Shown piece by piece: positions 19,340-30,749 of a stretch of 64,000 nt of DNA. The stretch spans positions 212,501 to 276,500 of the forward strand of contig CAJNDS010001502.1 of the NCBI GenBank assembly GCA_905221605.1, given 5' to 3'. The stretch is from Symbiodinium natans. Taxonomy: Eukaryota > Sar > Dinophyceae > Suessiales > Symbiodiniaceae. Made by a program: the position numbers and the translations under genes. How positions within the stretch are numbered: the stretch's first letter is position 1; each line of letters opens with the position of its first letter. The notes beneath the pieces are model-generated. The model had not been told where the DNA came from. It saw nothing but the letters and a program-made list of their open reading frames with translations, and did no database searches.

Positions 19340-20280
19340 TTTTAGGGTTCAGGGTTTAGGGTTTAGGGCCGAGACGACTGGGAGAGTTGCTCATTCAACC
19401 AAGGAAATGTCAAAGGGTGTCTGGATCAAAGGCTTCTCCAAGCTTCTACAGTAATTTGCTGACGCGGCCAAATACAAGTAGCTGAACAGATGGCGTTGAT
19501 GTGTGCGGTCAGAGCCAAACAGATGCTATGAGCGACGTCCTGAATGCAAAGATCCCTGTGCAGTGCACGCGCTGCGCACATAGACCAAGCTGCAGCCCTG
19601 CTGCTATGTCATAGCTGCTTCAGGCATGCTTCAACCCCAAACGCGAGCGCGAAGTCAAGCGAATAATGAGGCCAACCGCTCTAACGAGCGAGACATCGCG
19701 AGGGTCACTCTCTCTCGGACGGGGCAGCCCTTGGATGCAACAGGAGAAGTGAGAGGCTTTCTCCAGAGCGAGTGGCTCGGCATAGGGAATGGAAGCCGAA
19801 TTGTGTGTTATGTTTGTGGCCAACTTGCTGTTCATCCAACTGTTCCGCTGCAGTCGGCGCCCCCCCCCCCCCAGTTGCCACGACAAGAAGTCCATGCAAA
19901 AACAATCCGGACAAGTCGTGCGTAGTTCCATCTAACTTGAAGCCAGGGAGCCAAGGATGGTCGATTGTACGCTTCACCGAACTGCACTGGTCGATTCCTG
20001 TTGACATGCTTTGACTGGGACTACGCGGAGCTGAACACTGTGCTAAAGTGTCCGTGCCAACTCGAGCGGGGTGCCTTTGAATGATCTTGACTGCATCCAA
20101 TGCTTTCAGAGCGCGCAAGCCGAAGCACTTCTCTTCTGTGACTGTATCGTAGCAGGCTGAGAGCAAGCTTCGAGGAACGTCACGCGCTTCCTTTTTCGAA
20201 GTCTGCTCTCGTCAGTCAGCTTCTTGGGGACAGGGCGCATCTTCGCATGGGATGACACGGATGCCCAATCCACCTGACAG
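19340..20280. other. No supported gene
   Basis: Includes a telomere-like patch at 19342-19368 and a C-run at 19860-19872. Open frames on the two strands at 19620-20166 overlap and neither looks like protein. Confidence 0.4.
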
Positions 20281-20290
20281 AACAGGGAGC

Positions 20291-20346
20291 CTAAACCCTA
20301 AACCCTAAACCCTAAACCCTAAACCCTAAACCCTAAACCCTAAACC
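20291..20346 (-). repeat. Telomere-like array, 8 units
   Basis: Eight CCCTAAA units. A shorter copy (20615-20645) follows after AT-rich DNA. Confidence 0.95.
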
Positions 20347-20763
20347 AATCCATCCCCTTAAACTAGCCCAAACATTTGGCGAAGCCATGGCAAGTACGGG
20401 CCGACTGCTGCTAAGAGTGCCCACAACTCCACTTTCCATTCCTATTGTTATATTGTTCTACTTTGCTCTTCTACTACATTGCCATACTAGTGTATGATTA
20501 TCTTACCATATTGCTATATTTCGAGACTACCATATTGTTATATTCATATATAAACCTATTCAAAAACCTAATGGCTCTTAATGAACTCATGTTATTATTT
20601 AGATTTAGCATGCTACCCTAAACCCTAAACCCTAAACCCTAAACTCCAAAAAGCTACTATAGACCTCGTCCAGCTTTCCGGATCCTGGCCTGGCTCACGC
20701 TCTGAGTGCAGCTCGGCCGCCAGACGCACAGCACCTCCCAGTAAGAGCAAGGGATTTTTGGGT

Positions 20764-20905
20764 TAGGGTTTAGGGTTTAGGGTTTAGGGTTTAGGGTTTA
20801 GGGTTTAGGGTTTAGGGTTTAGGGTTTAGGGTTTAGCGTTTAGGGTTTAGGGTTTAGGGTTCAGGGTTCAGGGTTTAGGGTTTAGGGTTTAGGGTTTAGG
20901 GTTTC
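20764..20905 (+). repeat. Longest telomere-like array, about 20 TTTAGGG units
   Basis: About 20 units with few variants (one TTTAGCG, two TTCAGGG). It points in the opposite orientation to the array at 20291-20346, so the two are head to head across about 420 bp. Confidence 0.95.
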
Positions 20906-23880
20906 TAGAACTCTTAAACATAGGAATATACTACCATAGTATTCCTACATTTTGTAATATACACATATTATAAAACATAGTAATATACGAATATAGTAAT
21001 GTAATACTATAACAAGAATGAAATAATACAAGAGTACACTAGTACAATTTTCCCGCTATGCCGCTTGCAAAGGGCGACTGACTCAAGCGGCCCCTAACCC
21101 TAAACCCTGCCAAGGCGCGGGTGCTCCAAGTCTCCTCGCACGGAAGCCAAAGCTTTGCCACGTGAAGCGCTTGCAGCAGGCTGAAGGCGGCCTTCGTGAA
21201 CTAAGGATGAGCGAAACACGCGAAACAAAATCATCACAACACGATAACAATAATAAGAAGAACAACAGCAAGAAATAAACACATATATCAAAAACACGAA
21301 AATATGTGTATACATATCTATATATTTGTATATGTATTTATATACATACATATATACACTCATATACTAATATAAATATATAATCGCGGATGAAATCCAG
21401 ACGAGCTACTTGCGAACTGCCTGCAACCCCGACGCAAGTTGGCAAATTGCTGCACCGCAAAGAGTGCCTCCAACGTGTCAGCTGCGAGAAATCCCAGGCT
21501 GGCAGTGTCATTGTGTGCCAGCGCCGTCTGCCCTACACCTCAGCTCGATAACCGATAAGGGTAACAAAGGCAACCACCGCAATCAGACACAAGTGGCTGG
21601 GCTGAATTTGCTTACATTGCATTGTTTTGTATGTCTGAATTTTCGTGTTCTCGCAAGCAAACTCCTGCTGCAAATGTACTGCGCAGCATATCCTGCATCA
21701 TGCTCATCATTCTCATCAGTAGTAATTACCTTTACTGTAAGCAAAACGTAAGAATGAGCATATCCAGAAGATGCCCAGAAATCTTCAGAAAGGTTTGCAG
21801 TTAAATATCATGATAAGAACTACACATGGGATACTTTTTCAGATCAGGCCTTGCACCATATCGACGATTGACAGGAACATATATTGTTGTCGAGGTGAAT
21901 GTTGTGTTGTGGCTACTGCATTGATTCAATATTCCATCCCCGGACACCTCAAAGAATCACGGCAACCAAGGGTCGCATGTCCAGGGTCGTCACCCCCGCG
22001 AAGCCCATTTCATTACAGACCTTCTCGCTTGCAACGCACGATTGGGACAAGCTCCGTGGAATTTGAGTATGCCAGTTGGCCGTGCAACCTGCCCCACACG
22101 TCATGGCGCGCGGCGCAGGTCAGTGCCAAGGGACCTCGCCGCAAACTTCGAAGGGCACGAAGGTGCAAGGAGTTGCCAGCTCCGCGCATATCTCCGCGGC
22201 AACTGCCTGGCCGGATAGCACGCAACTCACAGCACCAGAACGCATGCACACACGCATACGTGTATGTATATATATATATAGGTGACATGTGTATACATAC
22301 ATATAAATAAATATATATATATATATACTTTCATACTTGGGACTTTGGACACTGAACGGACATGCAAGCCTACCGGACATTGACGAGTGCTGCCGCTTGG
22401 GCCTGCACTTCCGTAGTTGGCAAACCTCGCGAGTTGAGACAAGTTTCCCCAAGTAGGGTTTAGGGTTTAGAAGAGTTGCTTGAGGCAGAGTTCCAACGGC
22501 AGCATCTGGTGTCATCTCAGAAACAACTTGCTGCTGTGAACATGCTGTTTGCTATGTCGTTGGTGGCAGTAGCTGGGCATCAGGGTTTAGGGTTTAGGGT
22601 TTACGGTTTAAACTAGATCTCATGGCCAAGCCCTGAAAGCCCATCACCAGAACCAGGAAAAGCCGCAGCCTCAAGCCTCAAAAATGACAACCCCCCCCCC
22701 CCCCCCCCGGGCTCTCTTTATCTCAAGAATTACTGCTGCCGGAAATCCAGCATGGAGCAATGACAAGGTCTGAGGTCGGCTGGGGGCCTTCCAAGATCTG
22801 CAAGGCAAGCTTTCGGATGCGCAGGGCTTTCGATGCTTGGCGAATGCAGGCCGGCTATATCGACGGCGAAATTGACATTCATGCCACTAGCTAGGCATGA
22901 TCTTGAGTCACAAGTCCCGGAGTGACTTTCGCACTACCAATCATGAGACATCATGAGGACAGAGTCGCAGTTCCGAAAGCCCAACAGCGAAGTCACTCAT
23001 GTCATCTCTGCCGTGAACTCTGCGCCTTCGGACAGTGGCGCACCAGTTTCAGCACGCGCCGTGCCTGTGGAAGGGGGTGGTCCTCCTAATTTACATCGAC
23101 ACAGTTTCCGTACACAAAATACTCAACTGCCCATGAAAGCCCCCCTCCCCCCGCTGCCCTTTCCAGTCTGCTGCCGGTCGTGCGAGCTCTGAGGAAATAG
23201 CACTGTGGCGCGCACTCCCCCACCTAAACCCTTAACCCTTAACCCTTAACCCTAAACCCTAAACGAACATGTCTTGAATCCAGCTCGCCTGAACGACATT
23301 CTCGACAAAGGCCAAAGTGTCAAAGCTTGGGGGATGCCTGCGAGCCAGGAACGTCTTTAAGCCCCCGCACTCCTCGAAAAAACAATAAATATTATTTGCC
23401 TCGGCTTCCTGCCGAGAAGCGTCTGGAACAAGGACCCGGCTCCGGCCTCCTTCCCCCTCCCCTGACCTGGCAGAATTTTGTGATGCCACCCCACCCACCC
23501 CCCTGTGGGACCGCCCTTGGAGCAGCTGCAAACCGATGCAGTGGAGGGTCCTGCCTATCGGCTCCTCCTAGGGAGCACCTCAAAAGGCACCGTCCCATCC
23601 GCCCAAGCGTTTACAATTACTAGCATTATAGTAGTGGCAACATTATTAAGTAATATTTAGTATTATTAACATTATTAATAACCTTAATAGTCAGCAAGAG
23701 CAGGCACTGGGCACCTGAATGCTGGTCCGCGAGCCATCTGAGCTCGCGCGAGGAAGGATCCTTCCAGAACTTGGGTTTAGGGTTTAGGATTTAGGGTTTA
23801 GGAGTTCAGCATCTTTTAGCTTTGGACTGCATGCGGAATTCAGATATTGCCCCCAGACCTGCCAAGGAAGATGGAAGTGA
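20906..23880. other. AT-rich and repeat-rich DNA without a supported gene
   Basis: Holds TA-rich microsatellites (21280-21385, 22260-22325), a C-run (22689-22708), telomere-like patches (21098-21110, 22455-22470, 22585-22612, 23222-23265, 23773-23805) and an AT-rich trinucleotide patch (23610-23690). Open frames at 21771-22515 and 22953-23620 occur in parallel on both strands and give no recognisable protein. Confidence 0.4.
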
Positions 23881-23961
23881 CCCTAAACCCTAAACCCTAA
23901 ACCCTAAACCCTAAACCCTAAACCCTAAACCCCAAACCCTAAACCCTAAACCCTAAACCCT
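23881..23961 (-). repeat. Telomere-like array, about 11 units
   Basis: CCCTAAA units with one CCCCAAA and a terminal CCCTGAA variant. Confidence 0.95.
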
Positions 23962-24187
23962 GAACTGGCACTGCCAAGCGGCTGAAGGAGAAAATCGGCG
24001 GAGTCAGGGTGGTCCGATCCTCGCGATGCACGGCGCTCTGCTTCCAAAACCTCCTCATACTGTAGCCCATAATAGTTACAATAGTAATAGTAGTACTATT
24101 TGAACAAATAATAGTAGCAGCATTTAGTAATGATAGTACTAATCGTAGTAACAGTAGTAATCGTAATAATCGTCATCTTGGCAAGCA

Positions 24188-24300
24188 GAACTCTGCCGAC
24201 AAACTGAGAACCACGTGCAGCTCAGACTCGGTCATCCCGAGATTGTAGCGACTGAGCGGATGCTTGTCGCGTCTCCAGCCGACGACCCACGTTTGCAGTC
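24188..24300 (-). CDS. Probable exon downstream of a family B element
   Basis: The minus strand has acceptor GGCACAG followed by GLQTWVVGWRRDKHPLSRYN and LGMTESELHVVLSLSAEFC. The residue mix is strongly protein-like and the acceptor lies just outside the family B element at 24306-24426, as in an introner. The upstream exon would end near 24427 (MVRPQ-like). No family is recognised. Confidence 0.38.
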
Positions 24301-24305
24301 CTGTG

Positions 24306-24426
24306 CCAATCTTGGGGGGTTTCCGAGATTCGGGGGTACCTCATGGGGGTTCTTATTCTAAGGGAATCCCACTATTTGGGGGACTCTAGTAGGGGTCCCT
24401 TGCTTTTGTAAACCCCCAGTCTCGCT
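24306..24426 (-). mobile_element. Family B element, copy with a clear core
   Basis: Right end TAAACCCCCAGTCTCGC, left end TTGGGGGGTTTCCGA. The core reads GGGGGTACCTCATGGGGG, then GAATCCCACTATTTGGGGG. Read on minus it begins GCGAGACTGGGGG, matching the GCGA start of other copies. Its position directly before a splice acceptor suggests it forms most of an intron. Confidence 0.65.
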
Positions 24427-24429
24427 GAG

Positions 24430-24940
24430 GCCGAACCATGAGATATGTCAAACCGACTTTAGAGCCTCATAACGCGCCGGTCTGAAGGTAGAAAGGTCAA
24501 GAGTACACTCTCAGTCCCCAAATGAGCCCATGGGCCACTCGTCAAAAAGTCACGCTTGCAACCTCGACCCACCTGTGACTCTTAAAGCCCTACAAACGCG
24601 GCACCATCAGTCAATTTCTGGCCCTCGCTGTACCTGCTATCTGACTTTGCCCTATTGTCTTGCGGCGACAGAATATGACATGCACAGAGGTTGACCGACA
24701 AAGACGAGCTGCAATCCGCAATTACACTGCTCGAGCGAAAGAAAGGGAAGGGAATTTATCTACATCCTAGCTGCCAACGGGGCCCTTGCAGCGGCAGCAA
24801 CCTAGTCGTGAATATTGAAGCCAAGGTCCTAGCACCTTCCGGAGCATGTAGCTCAGGTGCATGTCTTCACCCGTCAAGCGTGAGAGCGGGGGCTCACGCA
24901 GGAACGCTGAAGCGATCCAGCGTGTTTCCTTGAGGCCAAA
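24430..24940. other. No supported gene
   Basis: Non-repetitive DNA of mixed composition. One plus frame (24691-24933) is open but not protein-like. Confidence 0.4.
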
Positions 24941-25290
<350 letters not shown>

Positions 25291-25724
25291 GGCCTGTTGG
25301 GTTGATGCCGCGTTTGTCGTGACGTTTGTGGCCGTCGCCTGCTGATCACTTTAAACACAAATCCAAAGAAATGCCGATTTTCGGTCTGGCGCTAGGACAG
25401 GACTGGAAGATGCCGTTGGTCTGTCTGCAGCTGAAACATGTCTATCAATGCTGCCGTAATCTGCCGTGCCAGACGTGTTATCGCCTTCTGAGGGGCCAGT
25501 CACTTTCACATAGGCTGAATGACATGGGCCCTGCGGGGCCCAGAATCTGAAATCCCGTCCCTGTCCCTCCATACGGTCGACCCTCTCATTGCGTTGATCA
25601 GACTTGGCATAAGGGCGATGGTAAGAAGGGTGAGGGCTTACAACCCAAAATGGAAGACAACGGCAACCTTTCGTGACCGATGTTGTTTACAGCATGCTTT
25701 CAATAGTTCAGAGGCCACAATCAT

Positions 25725-25855
25725 CAAATAATAGTAATAATAGCAATAATGATAGTAAACTTACATGTAGTAGTAGTAGTAATAACAATACTAATAATAA
25801 TAATAACAATAATTGTCATAACAGTAACAATAGTAATAATTTTCACAATTGCAAC
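25725..25855. repeat. AT-rich trinucleotide patch (AATAGT/AATAAT)
   Basis: Imperfect ATA/AAT/AGT triplet repeats. Similar patches occur at about 295-350, 1675-1750, 10105-10205, 23610-23690, 24060-24180, 37425-37500, 44605-44700 and 62817-62940. Confidence 0.85.
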
Positions 25856-26224
25856 TGGGCATCCAGGAACCACGCAGCATTGGCGTAGTCAACGGCCACC
25901 GGCTTCTTTGGTCGGTCGACCCATCTGATTGCAGGCAAGGAGTCTTTAGGGTTTAGGGTTTAGGAGTCAGACAACAACCGGGAAAGGGTGTGTATGATCT
26001 GCGATTCAGAGAAACACATTCTCGCAAAAATTGCCAAAGTGCCCGGCACCCCTTGGCGTCGCCTGGCCGTCTCCGGGTCACTGCGTCGGATGTGGCCAGC
26101 GTGGCCCCAAACTCCTGAAGATGACGACAAAGCTACGCTGTGTGCGGGGCGATCGCATGCTGCAGCATCCTAGAGGGCACGTTGGGCAGCTTTGTTAGCT
26201 CTTCAGGCATTTCTATTCTAATGA

Positions 26225-26450
26225 AACCTCAGGGCGCTCCTGGCAGTTTGCGGATGTGTCGCAAGTACCTTAGGTGCTTCGTGTGCACAACCATGCCAGG
26301 GCTTCGAGTTAGCTTCGCTTGAAACTTGACAGGTCCCGTGCCACCAACAAGTGCAAGCACTCCTACCTTGCTACCGGTTTGGATGTCCAGGTGCTGGCCT
26401 GCGGCAGAGACTGGGAAGGGGACGTCGTCGTCCACTATGTACACGTACCT
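26225..26450 (-). CDS. Possible exon, unidentified
   Basis: The minus frame reads VRYVYIVDDDVPFPVSAAGQ, then KVGVLALVGGTGPVKFQAKL. The acidic VDDDV after a hydrophobic strand faintly recalls glycosyltransferases, but this is not enough to assign. A plus-strand frame overlaps and is slightly less protein-like. A GTACGT donor-like site lies inside. Confidence 0.22.
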
Positions 26451-26699
26451 AACCCAGTTTTGCGGGTCACGCGTGGGCACAAGCGCTTGCAACAGCAAGC
26501 CTCAAGACTCGTTGCTTTTTTCAGAATACACGATCCCTCTGATGCCATGTCAGAGGCACCTGGTCCTGGCGGCCGAAGCCAATAGAAAGCGGCCGTAAAC
26601 ACCAAAGTCCACCTGCAGAGCGCTCCATTTGCACATGAGGACGTACGCCGGGTAACCTCTATCTCCTAGAGGAAGGGGGGGGATAGAACGGTTAGAGGG

Positions 26700-27030
26700 A
26701 TAGGAGGATGGGTCTGGGGGGGGGGGGGTTTCATACACAGATAGATAGATAGATAGACAGACAGACAGTTTCTGTCTGTGAGATTTTTAGCCGGGGGGGC
26801 GGGGGGGGGGGAGGGATAGATAGACAAATCGATATTGTATGTGTGTATGCATACATATGAATATGTATATATATATATTTATATATTTATATATTTATAT
26901 ATTTATATATTTATATATTTATATATTTATATATTTATATATATTTATATATTTATATATTTATATATTTATATATTTATATATATTTATATATTTATAT
27001 ATATATTTATATTTATATTTATATGTATTT
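26700..27030. repeat. G-runs, GATA/GACA repeats and a TATATT tract
   Basis: A G-run (26716-26729), (GATA)n to (GACA)n (26738-26770), a second G-run (26793-26812), GATAGATAGACA, then a (TTTATATA)n tract (about 26870-27030). The G-run plus GATA order recurs at 30780-30840 and 31345-31490. Confidence 0.9.
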
Positions 27031-27214
27031 ATATATTCATTTTTCATGACGGGGGAAGGGGGGGGGGGGTGGCGGAGGCTGGGTTATGTAAAATAGATCG
27101 CCGCACCCTGTATCTCCCGGGGTCAAAGCGTTGAAGTGGATGGGATGGCAGTTGCTAAGATTACGGCTAAGATTGCGACCCCGGATTCAGCCACAGAGAG
27201 CACGTTGCCAAACA

Positions 27215-27660
27215 TTTTTAAATATTTTATGATTTGAGATATTTCTTGAAGTTTTTGGATTTATGATATTTTTATGATTTGTTTCATGATTCTCTTCGAT
27301 TTATGAAAATTTATGTTTTTGAATGAAAATTTAGGTTTTTCGTCGATGTTATGAAAAATTTTATGTTTTTTAATGAAAAATTTATGTTTTTCGCCGATTT
27401 TATGAAATCTTATGTTTTTTATATGAAAATTTTATGTTTTCATCAATTTCGCATCATTTTCAATACAGAAACACACAAAACCGACCAAAACCATAACATC
27501 TTCATAAAAAATCATAAAAATTTCATGACATCGATGAAAAACACAAATTTCTCAGAAAAAAGCGTAAATTTGTCATAAAATCGAAGAGAATCGTAAAACA
27601 AATCGGAAAAATGTCATAAATCAATAAATCTTTTAAAAGCACATTTAAAACATAGCTTTG
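27215..27660. repeat. AT-rich foldback (large inverted repeat)
   Basis: The left arm (about 27240-27360) contains GATTCTCTTCGATTTATGAA and TTTTTCGTCGATGTTATGAA. The right arm (about 27500-27640), read in reverse complement, contains GATTCTCTTCGATTTTATGA and TTTTTCATCGATGTCATGAA in the same order. The arms are long and diverged, roughly 70-80 percent alike by eye, around an A/T-rich loop. No coding is credible here. Confidence 0.7.
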
Positions 27661-27912
27661 CCATGTAAAAAACTATTCCTTGAAACGTGGCTCTGGCTAC
27701 ACATCCAGTGTCAGAATGCTAAGATTGCTTGCCAGCGATCCGCTATGCTGTGAAAACCTGCTCCGCGGCCTCGGTATCGATGCCCGCCAATTCTGGAGAC
27801 GCCTAGCACAAGCAGAGGCTGCTACTGACTGCGACTGTACAAGAGCATCCGGAGCCCTAGAAGTTTTTAGGTCCAAAGAAATGCTGTTAAGTCCGACCAG
27901 CCACATAAGGAT

Positions 27913-29202
27913 TCACCGCCGGGTTGTAATTTGGAGCATCCTCTCTGCGGCAAGCGTGGCCATGGACAGCCTGTCGAGCACCCAGCGCAGGGATGCGGCG
28001 GCTGCTTGGTTGCTGCTGCTCCGACGTGCGAGGAAGGGAAGCATACCACATGCGAAGTCGTAGATCGCCCACTGCAGGGAATGGCAATAATTCAGGATCG
28101 TCCATACGAACATAGCAACTTGCGTCAGCGACTCTGAGGAGTACATCGGTGTGACCCCCGGGACGTGCAAGCATGGTCCAACGGCTATTAGAGCGCCGCC
28201 AGACTTGCGGCTGACTGTCTCAGGCGTGCCACGGCGAGGATCCCTGCTACAAGAGGTAGCAGTGCCCGAGGCTGTGTTGCGGACAAGCCGCGGGGCTGGC
28301 TCATCTCGTAAGTATCCGTGACCTGAAATTCGAGCGTGAGCGACCCATGCACGACTTTGTCGCGATGGTTCTGGATCTGAGGAGAGTTTGTGGATTCCTC
28401 GGGGAGCGCTGCTGGGAGATGGTTCAGGCAGCACTTGCTGCCTCTCTGAGGTCGGGCCGTACAGCCGATGAAGCAGCCTGCGTGCATGTCCGTGTCCCAA
28501 AGACAGCCGGAGAAGCCGTCGTTGCACAGCCTTGCCCTGCAGCACAATGAGTGGCAAAGCTTTGAGCAGTGGACACTTGTGGCGGGAGCAGAGAAGTTGG
28601 AAGTCCCGCTGGACCAAGACCAGGAGAGGCTTGAAGTCGTTGGCCAGGTGACGTGGCTGCACGTGGAAGGGGACAGTCCATAGACTACATTGCCCAGCCT
28701 CGCAAATCAAGCGCATGCTGCCCCAGTGAAGAATGTGCTGGAAGATGCCGTCGATCGTTGCTGCCTGGATATGAAGGCCGAAGTTGCGGAGCAGCAAGGA
28801 ACTGGCTAGCGCTGCTCGCGCAGGGCCATCCGCGGCATTGTAGGCCAGGGCCAGCAGCCCCAGGTGCTCAGGCAGCAGTGGTCGCAACAGGTCACGTAGG
28901 TGTGGTTGAGCATGGCATGTCTCGGTGGGAGATACTTGTGCTTCAGGGCGGCATGGCTGTGGCGAATGCGTGTTAGCGCGGCTGTGTCTGCTGGTGTCGT
29001 TGGCAATTAATGGTACAGGCAATGAGAGGGGACCGTCGGTGCAAGGCGAACACGAGACATGAAGCGCAACGCAGCAAGCTGCAAGACAGGCTTGTGGGAA
29101 GAACAGCATGGGCTGGCCAGTGCTTGGCCGCGCGCAAGTAGAAGCTGAGTCCTTCTTTTGTGGCGTTAGCATGTCAGGGCAGGTAGCTGAGTATGGAATC
29201 AT
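27913..29202 (-). CDS. 429-codon unidentified protein
   Basis: A long uninterrupted minus frame (1,290 bp) in GC-rich DNA, starting at an ATG (MIPYSATCPDMLTP). Residues about 105-150 (LRDLLRPLLPEHLGLLALA, then DGPARAALASSLLLRNFG) look like ordered helices, while the N-terminal part is Pro/Ser/Cys-rich and may be non-coding read-through. No motif or membrane segment is recognised. Shorter open stretches exist on the plus strand, so strand assignment rests on length alone. No introns are apparent, unlike most genes in the window. Confidence 0.4.
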   Translation of the reverse strand: MIPYSATCPDMLTPQKKDSASTCARPSTGQPMLFFPQACLAACCVALHVSCSPCTDGPLSLPVPLIANDTSRHSRANTHSPQPCRPEAQVSPTETCHAQPHLRDLLRPLLPEHLGLLALAYNAADGPARAALASSLLLRNFGLHIQAATIDGIFQHILHWGSMRLICEAGQCSLWTVPFHVQPRHLANDFKPLLVLVQRDFQLLCSRHKCPLLKALPLIVLQGKAVQRRLLRLSLGHGHARRLLHRLYGPTSERQQVLPEPSPSSAPRGIHKLSSDPEPSRQSRAWVAHARISGHGYLRDEPAPRLVRNTASGTATSCSRDPRRGTPETVSRKSGGALIAVGPCLHVPGVTPMYSSESLTQVAMFVWTILNYCHSLQWAIYDFACGMLPFLARRSSSNQAAAASLRWVLDRLSMATLAAERMLQITTRR

Positions 29203-29469
29203 GAACGCAGAAGCGCTGCCAGAAAGGTTACGAGCCTTGGCACTCGTCGAATTAATGGAGCGCGCTGTGTGAATTCACTGAACCAGAGTCGAGGCAGCAC
29301 TCGAAACGGGACTGCAAAAGCTTGGAAGCCGCGGACTTAGATGCCGAATGCCTGATCCTTCAACTCCAAGGCCAAAACTCTAATCCCGAAGCTTGACAAC
29401 TTAGACCCAACAAGGTGCATGCTAGGCCATGTTCGGGCAGTAGAGAGGCGCTCAGGTGTCAGCGTCAGC

Positions 29470-29774
29470 GTCTCCAGCCGGCGTGGTCGTGGTCAACATT
29501 CATGACATCCACATTGGCATCAACTTCGTACAAGAAGTCGAAGTGGCCAGTTCCATCTCGAAGCGTGGCGCCACCGGTGGTCGTGTAGAGCATCAAGGCC
29601 TTCAGGGTGGCAGATGTAACGATAAAGCGCCCCGTCCATAAGAGTGTAGACGTGCAGGACGATGTTGAGTTTGGCCGCGACCTGTCCGTAAGCTTCTTCA
29701 GAAGGTACGTGGTCCGGGTCACCTCCATGGTGGCCTGCTTGCTCCCAAATCGTCTTGGCGGCTTGCCGCCACAT
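29470..29774 (-). pseudogene. Possible OTU-like fragment with a frameshift
   Basis: One minus frame reads EEAYGQVAAKLNIVLHVYTL then YRYICHPEGLDALH. After about 29570 the protein-like reading moves to another frame: DGTGHFDFLYEV. The hydrophobic strand followed by GHFDFL resembles the C-terminal catalytic His region of OTU cysteine proteases, but the N-terminal catalytic Cys motif was not found. The frame change means a pseudogene, a sequencing indel or a missed intron. Confidence 0.25.
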
Positions 29775-30049
29775 AGCGGCGCGCTCCTGAGAGCAAGCGC
29801 CAAAACCAAAACGCGAAAGCTAAAAACCAAAACCCCTCAACTTTAAGCTCAAGCATCAGTTGGCTTTTAAATGGGCAGTCAGAGGGCAGCAGTGACGGAG
29901 ACAGTGCTACATGTACAGGTGAGCAAGTAGCCAAGGCACGCGGTCGCATGCAGTCCAGTTCTGGGCGTGAGGGACACAATGCCATTCCATGAGGGACTCT
30001 ACGTCCAAGCGAGCCAGATGGATGCAAGTCCAGAAGCAACTTCCGACTC

Positions 30050-30200
30050 GGGGGATCATCCTCCTCCTCCTCCTCCTCCTCCTCCTCCTCCTCCCTGTGC
30101 CTCCTTCGGAGGTTTCGGAAAAAAGGGCCTTGGCCTTTGCCTCCGCCTTAGCCTTAGGATTGGCCTTGGCCCTGGCCCTGGCCCACGCAAGGTCGCGATT
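30050..30200. repeat. (CCT)n tract and GGCCTT hexamer tract
   Basis: (TCC)n at about 30058-30093, then degenerate GCCTTG/GCCTCC hexamers to about 30190. The latter gives Ala-Lys-rich frames on minus and Ala-Leu-rich frames on plus. Confidence 0.85.
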
Positions 30201-30339
30201 ACGCAACAGGGCCATTGGTGGGATGCGTGCCATCGGGGAGTCACAGCGATCGGACCTCTGCGGCTGGCCTGTCAAAATACCAAACGCACGCGAAAGAAAC
30301 CCCACTACAGAGAGCGCAATCTTATCATGTACAGACCGG

Positions 30340-30740
30340 AAATCATGGAATAATAAGCTAGAGAAAAGTTTGCGAGAAAATTGAGAAAACAGATAATTAA
30401 AAGCAGTTTCCGAGCAGTCGATAGAAAATTGCAAAACATCTGTATGAAATTTGCGCTAACTTTGTGGTTAAATGTGAGAAAGCTCAGCGTTTCAGGCTCA
30501 CGCGTAATCGTTCTCTAAAGTCTTGCGCATTTCTCTGTAATTGTTTACTAATTTCTCGCTAATTTCTTGCTATTCACCTAGGAAAACCATCGAAGGCGAG
30601 AAAAACAAAGATTTTGGGCTAGACGGATATTAGCGAAAGATTTGCAAGAAAATAGTGGGAAGTGATCAATTATTCAGAGAGAAATTTGCGAAATTCGAGG
30701 AGGCAAAGTTTTGAATTAGAGGGAGCATGGGGTGGGCACA
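30340..30740. other. AT-rich stretch with GAGAAA/TTTGCGA motifs
   Basis: No coding. Motifs such as TTTGCGAGAAAA and TTTCTCGCTAATTTC recur in both orientations, so it may be a decayed foldback like the one at 27215-27660. Confidence 0.4.
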
Positions 30741-30749
30741 GCCGCTCAC

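Noticed and set aside
19620-20166. Overlapping 150-codon minus and 99-codon plus frames
   Set aside because: Neither has protein-like composition, splice sites or motifs, and each is the antisense shadow of the other.
26835-27134. Tyr-Ile-Phe repeat frames
   Set aside because: They arise from the (TTTATATA)n tract, not from a membrane protein.
30056-30244. Poly-Arg, poly-Gly or poly-Pro frames
   Set aside because: They derive from the (CCT)n tract; a coding role is not supported by the flanks.
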